From Enchytraeus crypticus (taxonomy: Eukaryota; Annelida; Clitellata; Enchytraeida; Enchytraeidae): a DNA stretch of 64,000 nucleotides. The stretch's first letter is position 1; the number at the start of each line of letters is the position of its first letter. Both the position numbers and the translations under genes were made by a program. This document shows, piece by piece, positions 1-10,893 of this stretch. The stretch spans positions 32,501-96,500 of the forward strand of contig CAJHZI010000629.1 in assembly GCA_905160935.1 (NCBI GenBank), given 5' to 3'. Below the pieces are notes generated by a model that did not search any database, was not told the DNA's origin, and worked only from the letters and a program-made list of their open reading frames with translations.

Positions 1-1188
1 GTAATAGATTTGAAATTGTATCAGCACAATGGGAAAATCCAAAGAAACTTCTCCTATAAAGCGTGCACAAATTGTGGTACTGCATGAGCAGAACAGGTCT
101 CATAGTGAGGTAGCTAGACGTTAACACATAGCCAAGTCGAGAGTGACTCGAGCTATAGCGAGAATGAATGAACTGAGGTGCTATAAGTCTCGCAGAAGGT
201 CTGAACGTCCGCGCATCACCTCGCCTCGCACTGACAGAAAAGTCCGACGTGTTGCTACAGCGCATTCAACCTGGTCATCAGCGTAAATTGCTTCTCAAGC
301 ACGATCAGCAGTAAGTGGCAGGACTGTGAGAAGACGTCTTCTAACTGAATTCAACCGACCATCGCGACGCCCAGCAAGGAAACCTCGCCTGACCGCCAAG
401 AATATCAAGGATCGCCTGAGGTTCTGTAGAATCTACCGTCACTGGACGTGTGATAATTGGACGAAAGCTCTCTTTTCGGACGAATCAACGTTCTCGCAGT
501 TCAGATCCTACATCAGAAACGTGCGGCGTCCAGCAAATCAACGGTATAACACCCGCTATGTGATACCGTCTGTGCGGCAAGCACCAACAATAATGGTCTG
601 TGGAGCTTCTCAGAAACTGGTAGAGGTGGCCTATGGTTTATGCCGAAAAATACTTCGATCAACGGACACAAATATCTATCAGTTTTGCAAGATAAACTAT
701 TGTTAAACATGGAATTGCTTAACTGTTCAATATTTCAGCATGATAGAGCGCCCTGCCATCCGTCAGCCATTGTTACCAACTGGCTCACAGAACAAGGTGT
801 GGAGGTCCTTGGACCTTGGCCTGGGTCCAGCTCAGATCTCAATCCTATTGAAAAACTGTGGGTTTGCATGAAACAGAAGGTAGCAGCAATGAATCCGTCA
901 TCTGAACAAGAACTTATTAAAGCAATTAAGCGAGTGCGGACTAGCGAAATAACACCCGAGTACTGTCGCAATCTTGTGCATTCCATGCCTGACCGGATTA
1001 AAGCAGTCATTGCAAACAAAGGAAGGCACACCAGATACTGAGACTAGTGAAAATATGGATGTAGTACATTGACATTTAATAAACATAAACAGTAGTTGCT
1101 TTACTTTTAGCACGTCTGGCGCTACAGATTAATGTATGGCAAGTTTAGTGTATTTATCTAATCGGTGCTAAACTTTTGGCCATGACTG
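1..1188 (+). mobile_element. Tc1/mariner-family DNA transposon, left end cut by the window
   Basis: The element carries a Tc1-type transposase and ends at 1188 in a terminal inverted repeat whose outer bases read CAGTCATGGCCAAAAG on the minus strand, followed by the TA target dinucleotide. The left terminal repeat lies before the window. Known of the family: Tc1/mariner elements move by cut-and-paste and duplicate TA. The transposase is broken (see its own entry), so this copy is inactive. Confidence 0.93.
29..1041 (+). pseudogene. Tc1-like transposase, decayed
   Basis: The frame opens at ATG 29 (MGKSKETSPIKRAQIVVLHE, the helix-turn-helix DNA-binding start) and ends with TGA at 1041. A catalytic Asp lies in FSDES (about 480), the second in FQHDRAPCH (about 740) and the Glu in NPIEKLW (about 850). 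I count 35 residues between the second Asp and the Glu, so this is a DD35E rather than the commonest DD34E type. In-frame stops occur at 122-124 and 284-286, and the frame shifts near 610-640. The protein would join and cut transposon ends; here it is a fossil. Confidence 0.9.
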
Positions 1189-2023
1189 TATATAGCAGAA
1201 CTTCGTAAGAAAGCAGAATTGCATACCAAAGAAATTTAAAGCATGTAACCAACTATTACAATTAATTATATAAACTTCTAAATTTTTATTTTTATTTAAA
1301 TCTCATGTCACATATCTGTGCAACGTAAAAGGCCTAATCAATTTATAATAAGCATTTATTCATAGATCAATAAATATCCTATAATTAACAGCCTTTTTCA
1401 GGGCCAGCACATTTTCAAAAAGGAATTGATTCTTATTGACGTTTTACATTGCGTGTTAAATGAAAAAAAGCAATTTTTTCGCAAAACTTGGATAACTCCG
1501 GTTTCTTAACAAATAGTTTTACAAAATTTGGTCAGCTTGTGGCTACATTCCTCCGCAAGAGAACCTTAAAATTTCACGGCGAAATATCTATAATTGGTTA
1601 AGCTATCGTAATTGTGCTAGGAGGATATTTTTTAATGCGCAGCCTGTACATGTAGGCCTACTTCTAGATTAAAGAAATTAAATTAAGTGTTACAGTCAGC
1701 TTTACTAAATTCTTTTAGAGTCTTAAATATTTCAATAAGATCTCCACTAACTCTTCTCTCATTCAAAACTATAATGTACATGTAAATTATAATAAAAGTT
1801 GGATAATAAAGACAATAAATTAGTTTCGTTGAAGGACTAATTATTTAAAAGTACATATGATATGAAAAGATATAATCGCGGATGATCATTTCATCATAAT
1901 ATGCTATGAGCTTTTGACACTTAAGCGAGTTGAGTTATTTAACATTTTAATCAGTAAAATTGAATATGAATAATTTTTGCCGCTGTAAGCTTAAATAACA
2001 ACAATTTTTTAAGATTTATTTTG
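1189..2023. other. AT-rich intergenic stretch upstream of AFG1L
   Basis: I see no gene. Around 1380-1640 the text has the look of an old dispersed repeat arm, but I found no partner arm. The AFG1L promoter should lie here; no clear core element was recognised. Confidence 0.5.
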
Positions 2024-4207
2024 ATGATCAGCTGTTTGCAAGAGGGAGAAAGAAGATTGTTTACAAATAGATTTAGGGTTAAAATGTCCTTGAGGGTTTT
2101 GTGCCCCTCAGGGGTTTTTCGATTGACCGGGACGCCAAGCGGCCTGTCCTGTCTTCATCAAGGATTTGAAACCTTCGTCACCTCGTCCAAGTCGCTGGAA
2201 GCTGCGTCAAAGGCTGCGTCTTCTGCTTCCTTTCAAGGTGGACCACTACCTCTGTATAATGAGAAAATAAAGTCAGGCGAACTTCGGCCGGATCACAATC
2301 AGCAAGCCGTAGTGGAATATCTGCAGACTTTCCACATTAAATTATCCGGCTATAAAAATACTCCAGCGTCTGGTGGTGGATTAATGAGCAAGTTGATGGG
2401 AGCTTTTGGAAAATCAGCTGTCAGTACTAAGGTTAAATCTGGTAAAGAAGAAATCAAGAAATATACCGATTCGCCCATTGGCTTGTATTTATATGGTGGG
2501 GTTGGGTGTGGTAAAACTATGCTTATGGATATGTTCTTTGATTGCTGTGATATTGAACGAAAGAGTAGAGTTCATTTTCACGAATTTATGCACGGGGTAC
2601 ATGGACGAATTCATTTAGTCAAACAATCGATGGGTTCAAAGAATTTTAACCTTAACAGGTCGCAGCCCTATGATCCTATCGCTCCTGTGGCCTATGAGAT
2701 TGGATGTGAAACAACCTTGCTCTGTTTCGATGAATTTCAGGTGAGTGGTAGTTTCTAGCGCTAAATAATAATTGACATTTGTAATGTAACGAGCTATTCG
2801 AGAGCTCAGTTTGGTTCTCTACATTTCTTTCTTCACTGGTGGCCTAATGAAGGTACAAACATCACATTTATCATTGAACTTTTTTTCTGAATTTCACTTA
2901 TCACCAATTGGCATCATAATGCTCAGTGTTGCACTCAATGTTGCGCTATGAATTACTGGTAGTTGTTACCGTTGTATGACTAGTTGTTGTGACTGTAGTT
3001 TCTATAGTTGTTGTTTATAAAGTGCTTATTTGCTGTCTTCATTATACCATTATATAGCTAATTAATCAGTCATTAATTTGTTGTCTTTAGCTGTTTTTAA
3101 ATTCGATAACGTATTTGACAAACTGCGATCTTCATTACGTGCAGGTGTTAAATTCTTATGCTAAACTTACACATAGGTAGATGAAAGATTTTAAGAGAAA
3201 GTGTTCAACCTATTTAAAGTTAAGAAAGTTAGATTCTTATTAAAACTGTTTTCTTTGATTGAAGTTATAGTAAGTGAAAGTGATCTTGTTGAGTTCTTGT
3301 TGCTATGGATTGCATTGCTTATACCATTTGATAGAAGTTACTAACTGATTTGTTTTTGATCATGCTCTTTATTTAGGTAACCGACATTGCTGATGCTATG
3401 ATCTTGAAACGTCTTTTTTCGCATTTATGGCAAAATGGTGTGATAGTATTCGCCACATCTAATCGAAAACCAGATGACCTCTACAAGAACGGACTCCAGC
3501 GAATTAACTTCCTGCCTTTCATACCTATGGTGAAAGCTAACTGTGCCGTTGTCAACATGGACTCCATTGACTACAGGTTGCTTGCTGGTTCATCAGCACT
3601 CGCAGAAAGGACGTTCTTCTCTGCGACAAATTGTAATACTAAATATGAGATGGATAGAGTTTACGAGGAGCTAGTCAGCAGAGAGAAATCCACATCGTTG
3701 GAAGGTCCTCGCCATATTGAAGTTCTGGGTCGACAGGTTCTATTCGAGAGAACGTGCGGCTCGATACTGGACGCAACATTTCGTGAGCTCTGTGCGAGAC
3801 CTCTTGGGGCTGCCGACTATCTCGAAGTGGCACGGAATTTCTCGACGGTGTTAGTACGAGATATTCCCAAATTATCGCTCTCTCATCGCTCAGAGTCTAG
3901 GCGCTTTATCACGCTGATCGACACGTTATATGATAATAAAACACGTGTTATATTTTCTGCAGAGCTGCCACTGTCTGAGCTAATCGACACACGACAAGAA
4001 ACGACGGAACAAGATCGTCATCACACTCGTGTGCTAATCGGAGATCTTGATATAAAAGTGGGAGAGAGCAATGAGAAGGCCAGTCTGTTTACAGGTGAAG
4101 AAGAGCTGTTTGCCTTTGAGCGTTTGAAATCGAGAATGACAGAGATGGGTACTGCAGTGTACTGGGAAAAGAAAGAGTCGACTGCAGAGAAGTTGAAGGG
4201 CATTTGA
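2024..4207 (+). CDS. AFG1L: AFG1-like mitochondrial AAA ATPase
   Basis: Two coding exons, 2024-2740 and 3377-4207, joined in phase 0 (donor GTGAGT at 2741, acceptor TTTAG at 3376). The protein is 515 residues from ATG 2024, or 495 from ATG 2084, which has the better start context (A at -3); the human protein is about 480. Walker A is GGVGCGKT and Walker B is LLCFDEFQ, followed by VTDIADAM across the splice. Then come the sensor-like FATSNRKPDDLYKNGLQR, RRFITLIDTLYD and FTGEEELFAFERLKSRMTEM, all typical of AFG1/LACE1. Known of the family: it acts in mitochondria in turnover of respiratory-chain subunits. The N-terminus is basic and hydroxylated, fitting an import signal. No frame breaks. One intron in the coding region is few for an animal copy of this gene. 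Confidence 0.97.
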
Positions 4208-4390
4208 GTTTTAATATGTGTAAGCAGATAATAGAAAGAGTAGAAATGTACCCTGTTTGCACAGTATTTGTACCATGAAATAGTCGCATTGGTTTATAGT
4301 AGTGCATCTATATCTCAGCAGAGTCTGCACTTTGAGATGTCAGCTGAAAAAACAAAGTGTCTAGAATTTATGTTGTTTTCTCCTTTTAAA

Positions 4391-4635
4391 TCATCATCAT
4401 CAGCAAAAATTCAGCATCTTCCCTTAAATCCCACTTTAACCAGGATCAGAATAAGAATAGACTTTCTAAGTTTATCCATTCATTTAAGTTTTGTAGCAAA
4501 TTCTGGAACCTAGGCGCTCACCAACCGAATACCCTTTCTGATGTTGGTTTGGATCTTGTTTTTATGTCGCCTTCTACGATACATGCTTGTTTACACGGTT
4601 GGTCATTCTTCAAGCAACCTGGACACAACTCGGGG
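4391..4635 (-). repeat. SINE-A copy
   Basis: It reads on the minus strand and ends in a short (GAT)n tail (TCATCATCAT at 4391 on +). It shares with the copies at 17.5, 18.3, 22.5 and 56.0 kb the blocks CCAACCG, GATCCAAACCAAC, GGTGAGCGCCTAGG and GGTTAAA-type 3' sequence. The head GAATAGACCAACCG is diverged here. Confidence 0.8.
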
Positions 4636-4732
4636 AATTCTCCTTTTAGATCATTGAATATATATTAAATATCTGTAAAGCATGAACCATTACTACAGTA
4701 ATAGCAATAATTCATTGTTTAAGTGTTTCAAT

Positions 4733-4912
4733 TCAGGCTACATAGGGTATGGATAAGATATAGTTTATTGTGAATAGATTAACTTGTTAATCTAAGGAGT
4801 GTGAAAGCAGACTCTGACTTATGAATATGTAGCTTGCACCTACCATTAGTAGAGAATATGTAGCTTGGACCTACCATTAGGTAGAACACTAGAGAGAGAG
4901 ATAGAGATTACA
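4733..4912 (+). repeat. SINE-E copy, 5'-truncated, with local duplication
   Basis: It matches the middle and end of the full copy at 53.1 kb (GGTATGGATAAG, GATTAAC, GGACCT...AACACTAGAGAGAG). The 3' block GTAGCTTG-ACCTACCATTAG occurs twice in a row at about 4829 and 4859. The second carries the stem CTACC/GGTAG, a double change from the usual CTGCC/GGCAG. Confidence 0.75.
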
Positions 4913-5889
4913 TTACTGTGTTGATCTCACAGTGATTATCCTTTGGTTAATAGCTTAATAAAAAAGTGATTTCTTTACTGGATATTATTGTTAAAAAGAT
5001 TTGACAAATTATTATGTAAAACTATTAATAATTACAAATGCAGTGTATTGATTAAGCATGCAATAACTTAGTGCCTATTTATTTATTCATAATTTGATTA
5101 TGTTGATAAACTTTCAGTGAATTTTATTTTATTAAGATTTCTAGTGTCAATTTTTGATGAACCATTTTCATCATATACAAGATATTTGTAAGTTTATAAT
5201 AATAACAACAGTCTGTAGCCATATAAATATTCTTTAAAAATTACACGCAGCTATGGGTATAGTTTTTACTATATTAGGCATCCCTTAAAGGGGGTATTCT
5301 CCCATTTATTAGGCATCAAAATCAAAAACTGCTCGGGCTTTATGTAATACCCTTGATCTACTGTATTTTCATTCCATTTATGTCCTAACTGCCTACAATT
5401 AATAAAATAGGACAATCCTTAAAGTATGTAAGGCTTACATAAAATGATAAAACTCTCTTTATACTTCAATTGCACCATACCTATGTAATATAAAGATTTG
5501 CTTTATAGGAAACTTTACTTAATAGAAATATAGCTATAGTGCTTATATTTACGTATTTATTTTAATATCGGTAGTTATGCTGATGTAGCTAATAGATGGT
5601 AAATGATTTGGGTTGAATTTTTTATGGGAAGAAGTGTAAAAATAGTCAAATAACTGTAGCTTGATTAGAATTAGGTGTATTTGCAACCCAATCTTAGGAT
5701 TTTTGTCTAAATTCATTTGTGATTATTATTAGTTGTTAAAGTGGTAATGAATGCTAAGTTATTTGTTAACCCTAATGCATTGTCCTTTTTCATTGTAAAT
5801 AATTTTGGTTCTAATTAGAATGTCTAGTTTATTGTGAAAACTAAATAAAACGTTATTAAAATATCTTCTGAAAAATTTCAGCAATTAAT
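4913..5889. other. AT-rich stretch without recognised genes
   Basis: No exon, RNA gene or familiar repeat was found here. Confidence 0.5.
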
Positions 5890-6085
5890 ATTTCATTAAC
5901 TGTATTCTCGTAAAGAGTCTGTGGTAGGAATTACCAAAACTTGTAAAGGTAAGTTTAATGGCTGTTTTCATACCACTGTATGGATAGATGATACTGTCAA
6001 AGACAGTCTGTCTGGGAATTGAACCGACGTCCTCCTGCTTCTTAATCAGGCGTGCTGTCTTGTCAGCCATCCAGCTATTACTTGT
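5890..6085 (-). repeat. SINE-G, tRNA-derived
   Basis: On the minus strand there is an A-box-like TGGATGGCTGACAAG and a B box GGTTCAATTCC (6010-6075), as in a tRNA, followed by an unrelated body down to about 5890. The tRNA part is degenerate, and the attached body argues for a SINE and not a working tRNA gene. Confidence 0.6.
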
Positions 6086-6900
6086 AGGATAAAGTTATGT
6101 GGTATATTTGCGTTAATATACAATTCAAGCACTGTTATCATTTGTTTCTTTGAATTTCTAATACTTTATTATCAAAATGTACAATAATTGATCTGTAATT
6201 AATTAATTATCATAAATAATTAATTTTAAAATATTGATAGTTCTCTATAATAATTATTTATTATAGAGATTAGAGAATGAAATATGCTTGAAAAACTATT
6301 CTCAATTTGGTTCGTTCTCTTCTGTCTCTGCGTGAAGTCTTCTTTGCACTATGATTGAATGCTAACCTGTTACATACCGAGTGAGTTTCTGACTTAATTG
6401 TTAAATGTGTTTAAATTAATGGTTAAGTGTGTTTAGTTTAATGTTAAAATTGTGATTTTACATTACCCGTTTAACTTGTTGGCTGATAAGTGCTGCACTT
6501 GTCAACATGTCAGTATAGTTATTGTAATGCAATAAAGTTAATTAATTCAAATTTAATGCCTGTTTCTTCATCCATGGATGAAGTTGTAGAAGTACATGTA
6601 TGCAAGGATGATTTCTGTATAGTGTATAGGCCTACAAGTAGTTATAGTGATTCAAACCACATTTATCGACTTTATTTCTTTTTATCTAATTTGATTTAAT
6701 GATACTCACCAATTTTCAGCTATTGGCTCTTCATTAGCGGCTATTGTAATTAATATCAGGTCTGAAGTATGATGAGACGGAAACATATATATTTGTAAGT
6801 TGATCTACTGCGAATCAGTTGGTGCTGAATTCAAATGTATTGATCGCCTTATCACCCAATCGCTTTTGACAGAGGAAACTAGCGTTAAATATCTTTAGCC
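6086..6900. other. Intergenic, possible decayed LINE-C tail
   Basis: At about 6535-6600 a minus-strand match to the LINE-C 3' end (TGTTTCTTCATCCATGGATG) is possible but weak. The rest shows nothing I can name. Confidence 0.3.
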
Positions 6901-6929
6901 TCTATAGCTGCAACCTTGAGTCGAATATT

Positions 6930-7040
6930 CACCCAGTGGCATTATAAGTTTTTGACTGTAATGTGTAGGTGCAGGGTTCAAATCCTAGGCTTGCACGTTT
7001 CTGATAACTTTAGACTCTGCGTTAGTCTTTTAGTGTGTTA
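6930..7040 (+). repeat. SINE-B-like tRNA-derived fragment
   Basis: CCAGTGGCATTATAAG is followed by a B box in GGGTTCAAATCCTAGG and then by a body unlike the main SINE-B tail. Diverged. Confidence 0.5.
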
Positions 7041-7999
7041 CCTGTAACTGGACATATCTTGTTGATCTTTAAATTTGTTCATCAATTTGCAACAACTTAC
7101 GGTAATTCATAAAAAAATAGATCATGTGCTGAAAAGAGAAATGACAGACGAAAGTAGTTTTGTCTGGAAAAATATTGATTATACCTTCATATCAGTATCT
7201 TCATTTTTTGATGATTGGCGCAGTTTTGACTCTGTTGTGCTCGTTTTTTGCATGTATAACAATGGCTTTCTAATTATGTAACTCTTGCTGCCTATTAAGT
7301 AGCACATTGCAATATATTACATTGCAATATTAAAACAAAATATATTCTTCTTTCTAGCTGTTATGAAATTTATTTGTCTAAGTGTCATTTCTCCTGCAAT
7401 ATGCTCATAAGTGAATAGTTCTCTTCCTTCTATGTAAATAGCAACGAATGTTCTCTTGGTTTCGTTAGGTATTAATTGAAACAAAAGTGCGTATATGCAT
7501 TTTGGCTTCCTTGATGTCTTCTTTGAATGATAAAATGAATCTTAAACTGGTTGGATGGTTGAAAGGTTAGCGCACTTTACTGATAAGCTGGAGGTAATAT
7601 GTTCACAATCCATCCTAAAAGCTCTTATAAAAACATCGCACTTCTACTAAGCTACTATAGCTTATAATTGGCATGACTTATTATGACATGAGGTTACTCT
7701 CCATAATTCTCGAGTAACTATTTATTGTATGATTCGGTATACATTATAAGTCTACCGAAAATTTGTATATTCGTATCCTATGAATGAGAAACTAATCATC
7801 TTAACTCAGTCACATTTTAATTTTGTTATATTTTACAAGTCTAAATAGTGATATAATTTACTGTGCAGATGCATAATTTTATTTATTTTGTTCTATTTAT
7901 AGATTCATGTTAACTGAGTCGTTTCTGATAATTTACAGTGTTTGAAGTGAACATTTTCCAGAATCTGAAAAGACGCAAGAGACTAATAAATGCATTCAA
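7041..7999. other. AT-rich stretch without recognised genes
   Basis: Nothing identifiable apart from short low-complexity runs. Confidence 0.5.
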
Positions 8000-8103
8000 G
8001 AGGCAGCATGCTAGAATATGTGCCTTGGACCTGCCATGTGGCAGAACACTAAAGAAAGGGAGAGATAGAGAGTAAGAGAGAAAGAGAGAGGAAGCGAGAG
8101 AGA
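8000..8103 (+). repeat. SINE-E/LINE-E 3' end with (GA)n tail
   Basis: CCTTGGACCTGCCATGTGGCAGAACACT followed by GAGAGATAGAGAG. The hairpin stem is CTGCC/GGCAG with loop ATGT. Confidence 0.7.
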
Positions 8104-8455
8104 TATCAAGATGCCAAAATTTATGTTACAATTGAGGTATTGTTTGCTGTGTGGACTGAAATATGTTTGTCATTGTGTTGAAGAAAATGTGAATTGGTCT
8201 ATTAACTATATGTTACAATATTTTCATTATTAATAGATTTCTTGAAGGAATGTTAATGTACTACTACAACCCGAAATGTGTCTGCTACAGCCTGCGTATG
8301 CTAATCCTATTAAAAGTCTTCTTAAATAAATAATTTGTGACTTACGTAACTGTCTTTTTATTTTTATTTTCTTAAGTTTTTAGTGTAGAGTAAATTTATG
8401 TCTATCTTGTGTCAGCGAACTTTGCCAAAAAGTATTTATAAATTGTTCTTTGCAG

Positions 8456-8550
8456 TAAAAAGCTGGTAAAGCTAATGTTAACGTCAGTTTCCTCACTCAA
8501 AATCGATATCAGTGACGGGAGAGACCAGGATTTCAACCCCGTACATATAA
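8456..8550 (-). repeat. SINE-B copy, truncated
   Basis: On + it reads GTTAACGTCAGTTTCCTCAC then ATTTCAACCCCG, the reverse of the SINE-B tail and B box. Confidence 0.7.
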
Positions 8551-8867
8551 ATCAAATAGAACAATGGACAATAATAATAAATAATAGACTAACGGAGAGT
8601 AATTTGAGGAAATGGACAACTCAGCAACGGTCTCCAAAATTGTAGTTATAGCCTGTTACCTACTAGTGGCTAGTTGTTATAACTACGTTCTTAGCTGCCT
8701 ATTCACAAAAATAAACCCAATTCAAACTATCGTACGATATTTCTATGTTTATTTATGTAGTGAACGATATCTAAAATATCTAAAATAATGAATTACAGAT
8801 TTCAAAAAGTCACTGGCAACTATAAGATGTTAATTAAATTTACTCAATGTATATCCTAGTCACTAGA

Positions 8868-9040
8868 TGAATAGACCAACCGTAAACTGCATTTTTCGTT
8901 CGAGGTGACTGATCGATAAATGAAGAAGGCAAAGGGAAACTACCTCAGAAATCAAATCAAGCCAATAATAATTTCAAGCCATAGATTACATTAAGATCTT
9001 GATAAGGCTTAGCCTTTTGTGAAGGGATTTTTTCGACTGA
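8868..9040 (+). repeat. SINE-E 5' part
   Basis: GAATAGACCAACCG head, then GAAGAAGGCAAAGGGAAACT and AAGGCTTAGCCTTTTGTGAA, as at 53.1 kb. The LINE-E-like 3' end is missing. Confidence 0.7.
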
Positions 9041-9165
9041 AATAGTTTATCGACAAAAATCATGCAACGTTACGGAGAGTGAAAACAATGATGGGCAAAA
9101 TACTTTTCAAAGTACTTTCAAAATACTTTTTAAATGGTAATTTTAGAATGATAAGGAATCATTGT

Positions 9166-9917
9166 CGAATTGCAGGTCTACGTCTAATCTGTCATACCTA
9201 ACTAAACTCACTGAAAGAATTGTGCTTCAGAGGCTCTCTACTCATCTGTCTTACAATGATTTACATGTATTTAATAAGCATCAAGCTGCTTATACTAGGC
9301 ATCGTTCAACTGAAACGGTGCTTCTATCTGTGTGCAATTCTATTGTTAATGCCATGTGCACGCAACGCTTAACTGGATTATGTATGCTTGATCTTTCGGC
9401 CGCTTTTGATACCATTGATCACAATATTCTTCTGGAACGTCTTACTTCCTGGTTCGGTATTCGTGGAATTGTTCTTGATTGGTTTTCCTCCTATCTGACG
9501 GATCATTCTTTTAGTGTGAAAGTGATGAAGTACATCTCCTCGTCGTCCCACTTAAAGTATGATGTGCCTCAAGGCTCTGTTCTTGGTCCTATCCTCTTCA
9601 ATCTCTATACCACACCCTTAAGCTCACTGATCTCTTCTCATTCTATTGATCATGAGCTTTATGCTGATGACACTCAAATGTACACTTGTTTCACCCCTAA
9701 CTCATTTTCTAATGCTGAAATCCTCCTGCAGCAATCTTTTCAGTCTATATCCTCTTGGATGTCTACTAATTTCTTGGCACCTAATCCATCTAAGACTGAA
9801 TTCTTGTTGGTTGGGACACCTCAAGAGCTTCTGGAGCTGAAAGGGAAAAAATCTTTCGTTATCTTCGGGTGATACTGTATCACCTGTTTCTTCTGTGAGG
9901 AATCTCGGTGTGATCCT
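9166..9917 (+). mobile_element. LINE-L fragment (CR1/L2-group reverse transcriptase)
   Basis: The frame 9162-9872 contains RT blocks LCMLDLSAAFDTIDHNI, VPQGSVLGPILFNLY and the catalytic YADDTQMY, then LNPSKTEFLLV-type sequence. It is closely similar to the longer copy at 38.8-40.6 kb. It is truncated at both ends, and a one-base gain near 9845 shifts the frame. Dead fragment. Confidence 0.93.
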
Positions 9918-9949
9918 AATTCTATTCTATTTCTATTTCAATTTCTCTC

Positions 9950-10125
9950 TGTTGTTCTCACAATTCGGTAAGCCTATGCATTATTTTATATATCTCGATA
10001 TGATCACCTCCAATTCTCCTGCTTTCTAGGATTGTCAGATAAACTGCCCTTAGCCTCTCATACCTTAATGCTTTGAATCTCCTGTAACAGTTCTTAATGC
10101 TCTTCTTTAAATTGCACTGCGTCTA
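9950..10125 (-). mobile_element. Old LINE fragment, RT C-terminal end
   Basis: The minus strand reads YERLRAVYLTILESRRIGGD then HIEIYKIMHRLTEL (about 10055 to 9965), a common ending of CR1/jockey-group reverse transcriptases. It is not from the LINE families elsewhere in the window. Short and decayed. Confidence 0.6.
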
Positions 10126-10759
10126 TAAGTTCAATATCCTACTTGTTCAATAATACACTACTACGTTCGTATTAATACGATTGATTTCAATGAGAAATGT
10201 CCTATTTATGTTGTCTAGTGTAGTAGTGTTCTGGTTGACAAGTGAAATGGTTTAGCACAATTCTATTTGTCCTCGGGTCATTCGACTACGTCTGTAGAAA
10301 TCTGGTTTTTGACTAGTTAAATTTGGATGCTGTAGGGCGGAGTTTGATATTAGTGAATTAATTAAAGGTCATCTCACGTTCAATTTAAATTTTCAATTAG
10401 AAGCAGCACTGACGACAAATATTCTTAATAATCTCATATATTTTCTATGGTTTGTTATGCAAATCGCGTCATATTCTCAGGATTGCTAATAACGTTATAT
10501 GAAAATAATGTTAGTGCAAAATCATTTGAATTGATCGTTAAATAAATGACTGCCAAAACAATGAATGATTTGTTTACAGGTTGATGTTTATCATTAGTTA
10601 ACATTTCATCAGTAGTTTAACTTTATACGAGAAATATCGGATAAAGAATATACTTTAAATATCAGGTGCTTGGCTTCATTTACCATTACTAATGATTATC
10701 ATCATGCTGTTTGGTTGATTTTGTTGGTCTTCTTGTCGACTTTACTCCGTTTTTTTAAT
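10126..10759. other. Intergenic, nothing recognised
   Basis: AT-rich sequence without exon-like or repeat-like content that I can identify. Confidence 0.4.
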
Positions 10760-10893
10760 GAAGGTCTTAACAGCGTAGGGGTAACGTCATGAAGTTTTAT
10801 ATGACAGATCCTGAGGTGAATTGAACTCTAGTGTGTTCGATTCCCGGCCCCGCTGATCTGAGAGTAAAATCTCGGACATTCACTGGACTGGTT
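10760..10893 (+). repeat. SINE-D, 5' half (split by LINE-J)
   Basis: It contains AACGTCATGAAGTTTTA, the B box GTTCGATTCCCGG and CTCGGACATTCACTGGACTG as in the whole copies at 36.9 and 37.8 kb. It breaks at 10893, and its 3' half resumes at 14607. Confidence 0.88.

Noticed and set aside
6010-6075. Working tRNA gene on the minus strand
   Set aside because: A and B boxes are present, but the cloverleaf is imperfect and a SINE body follows.
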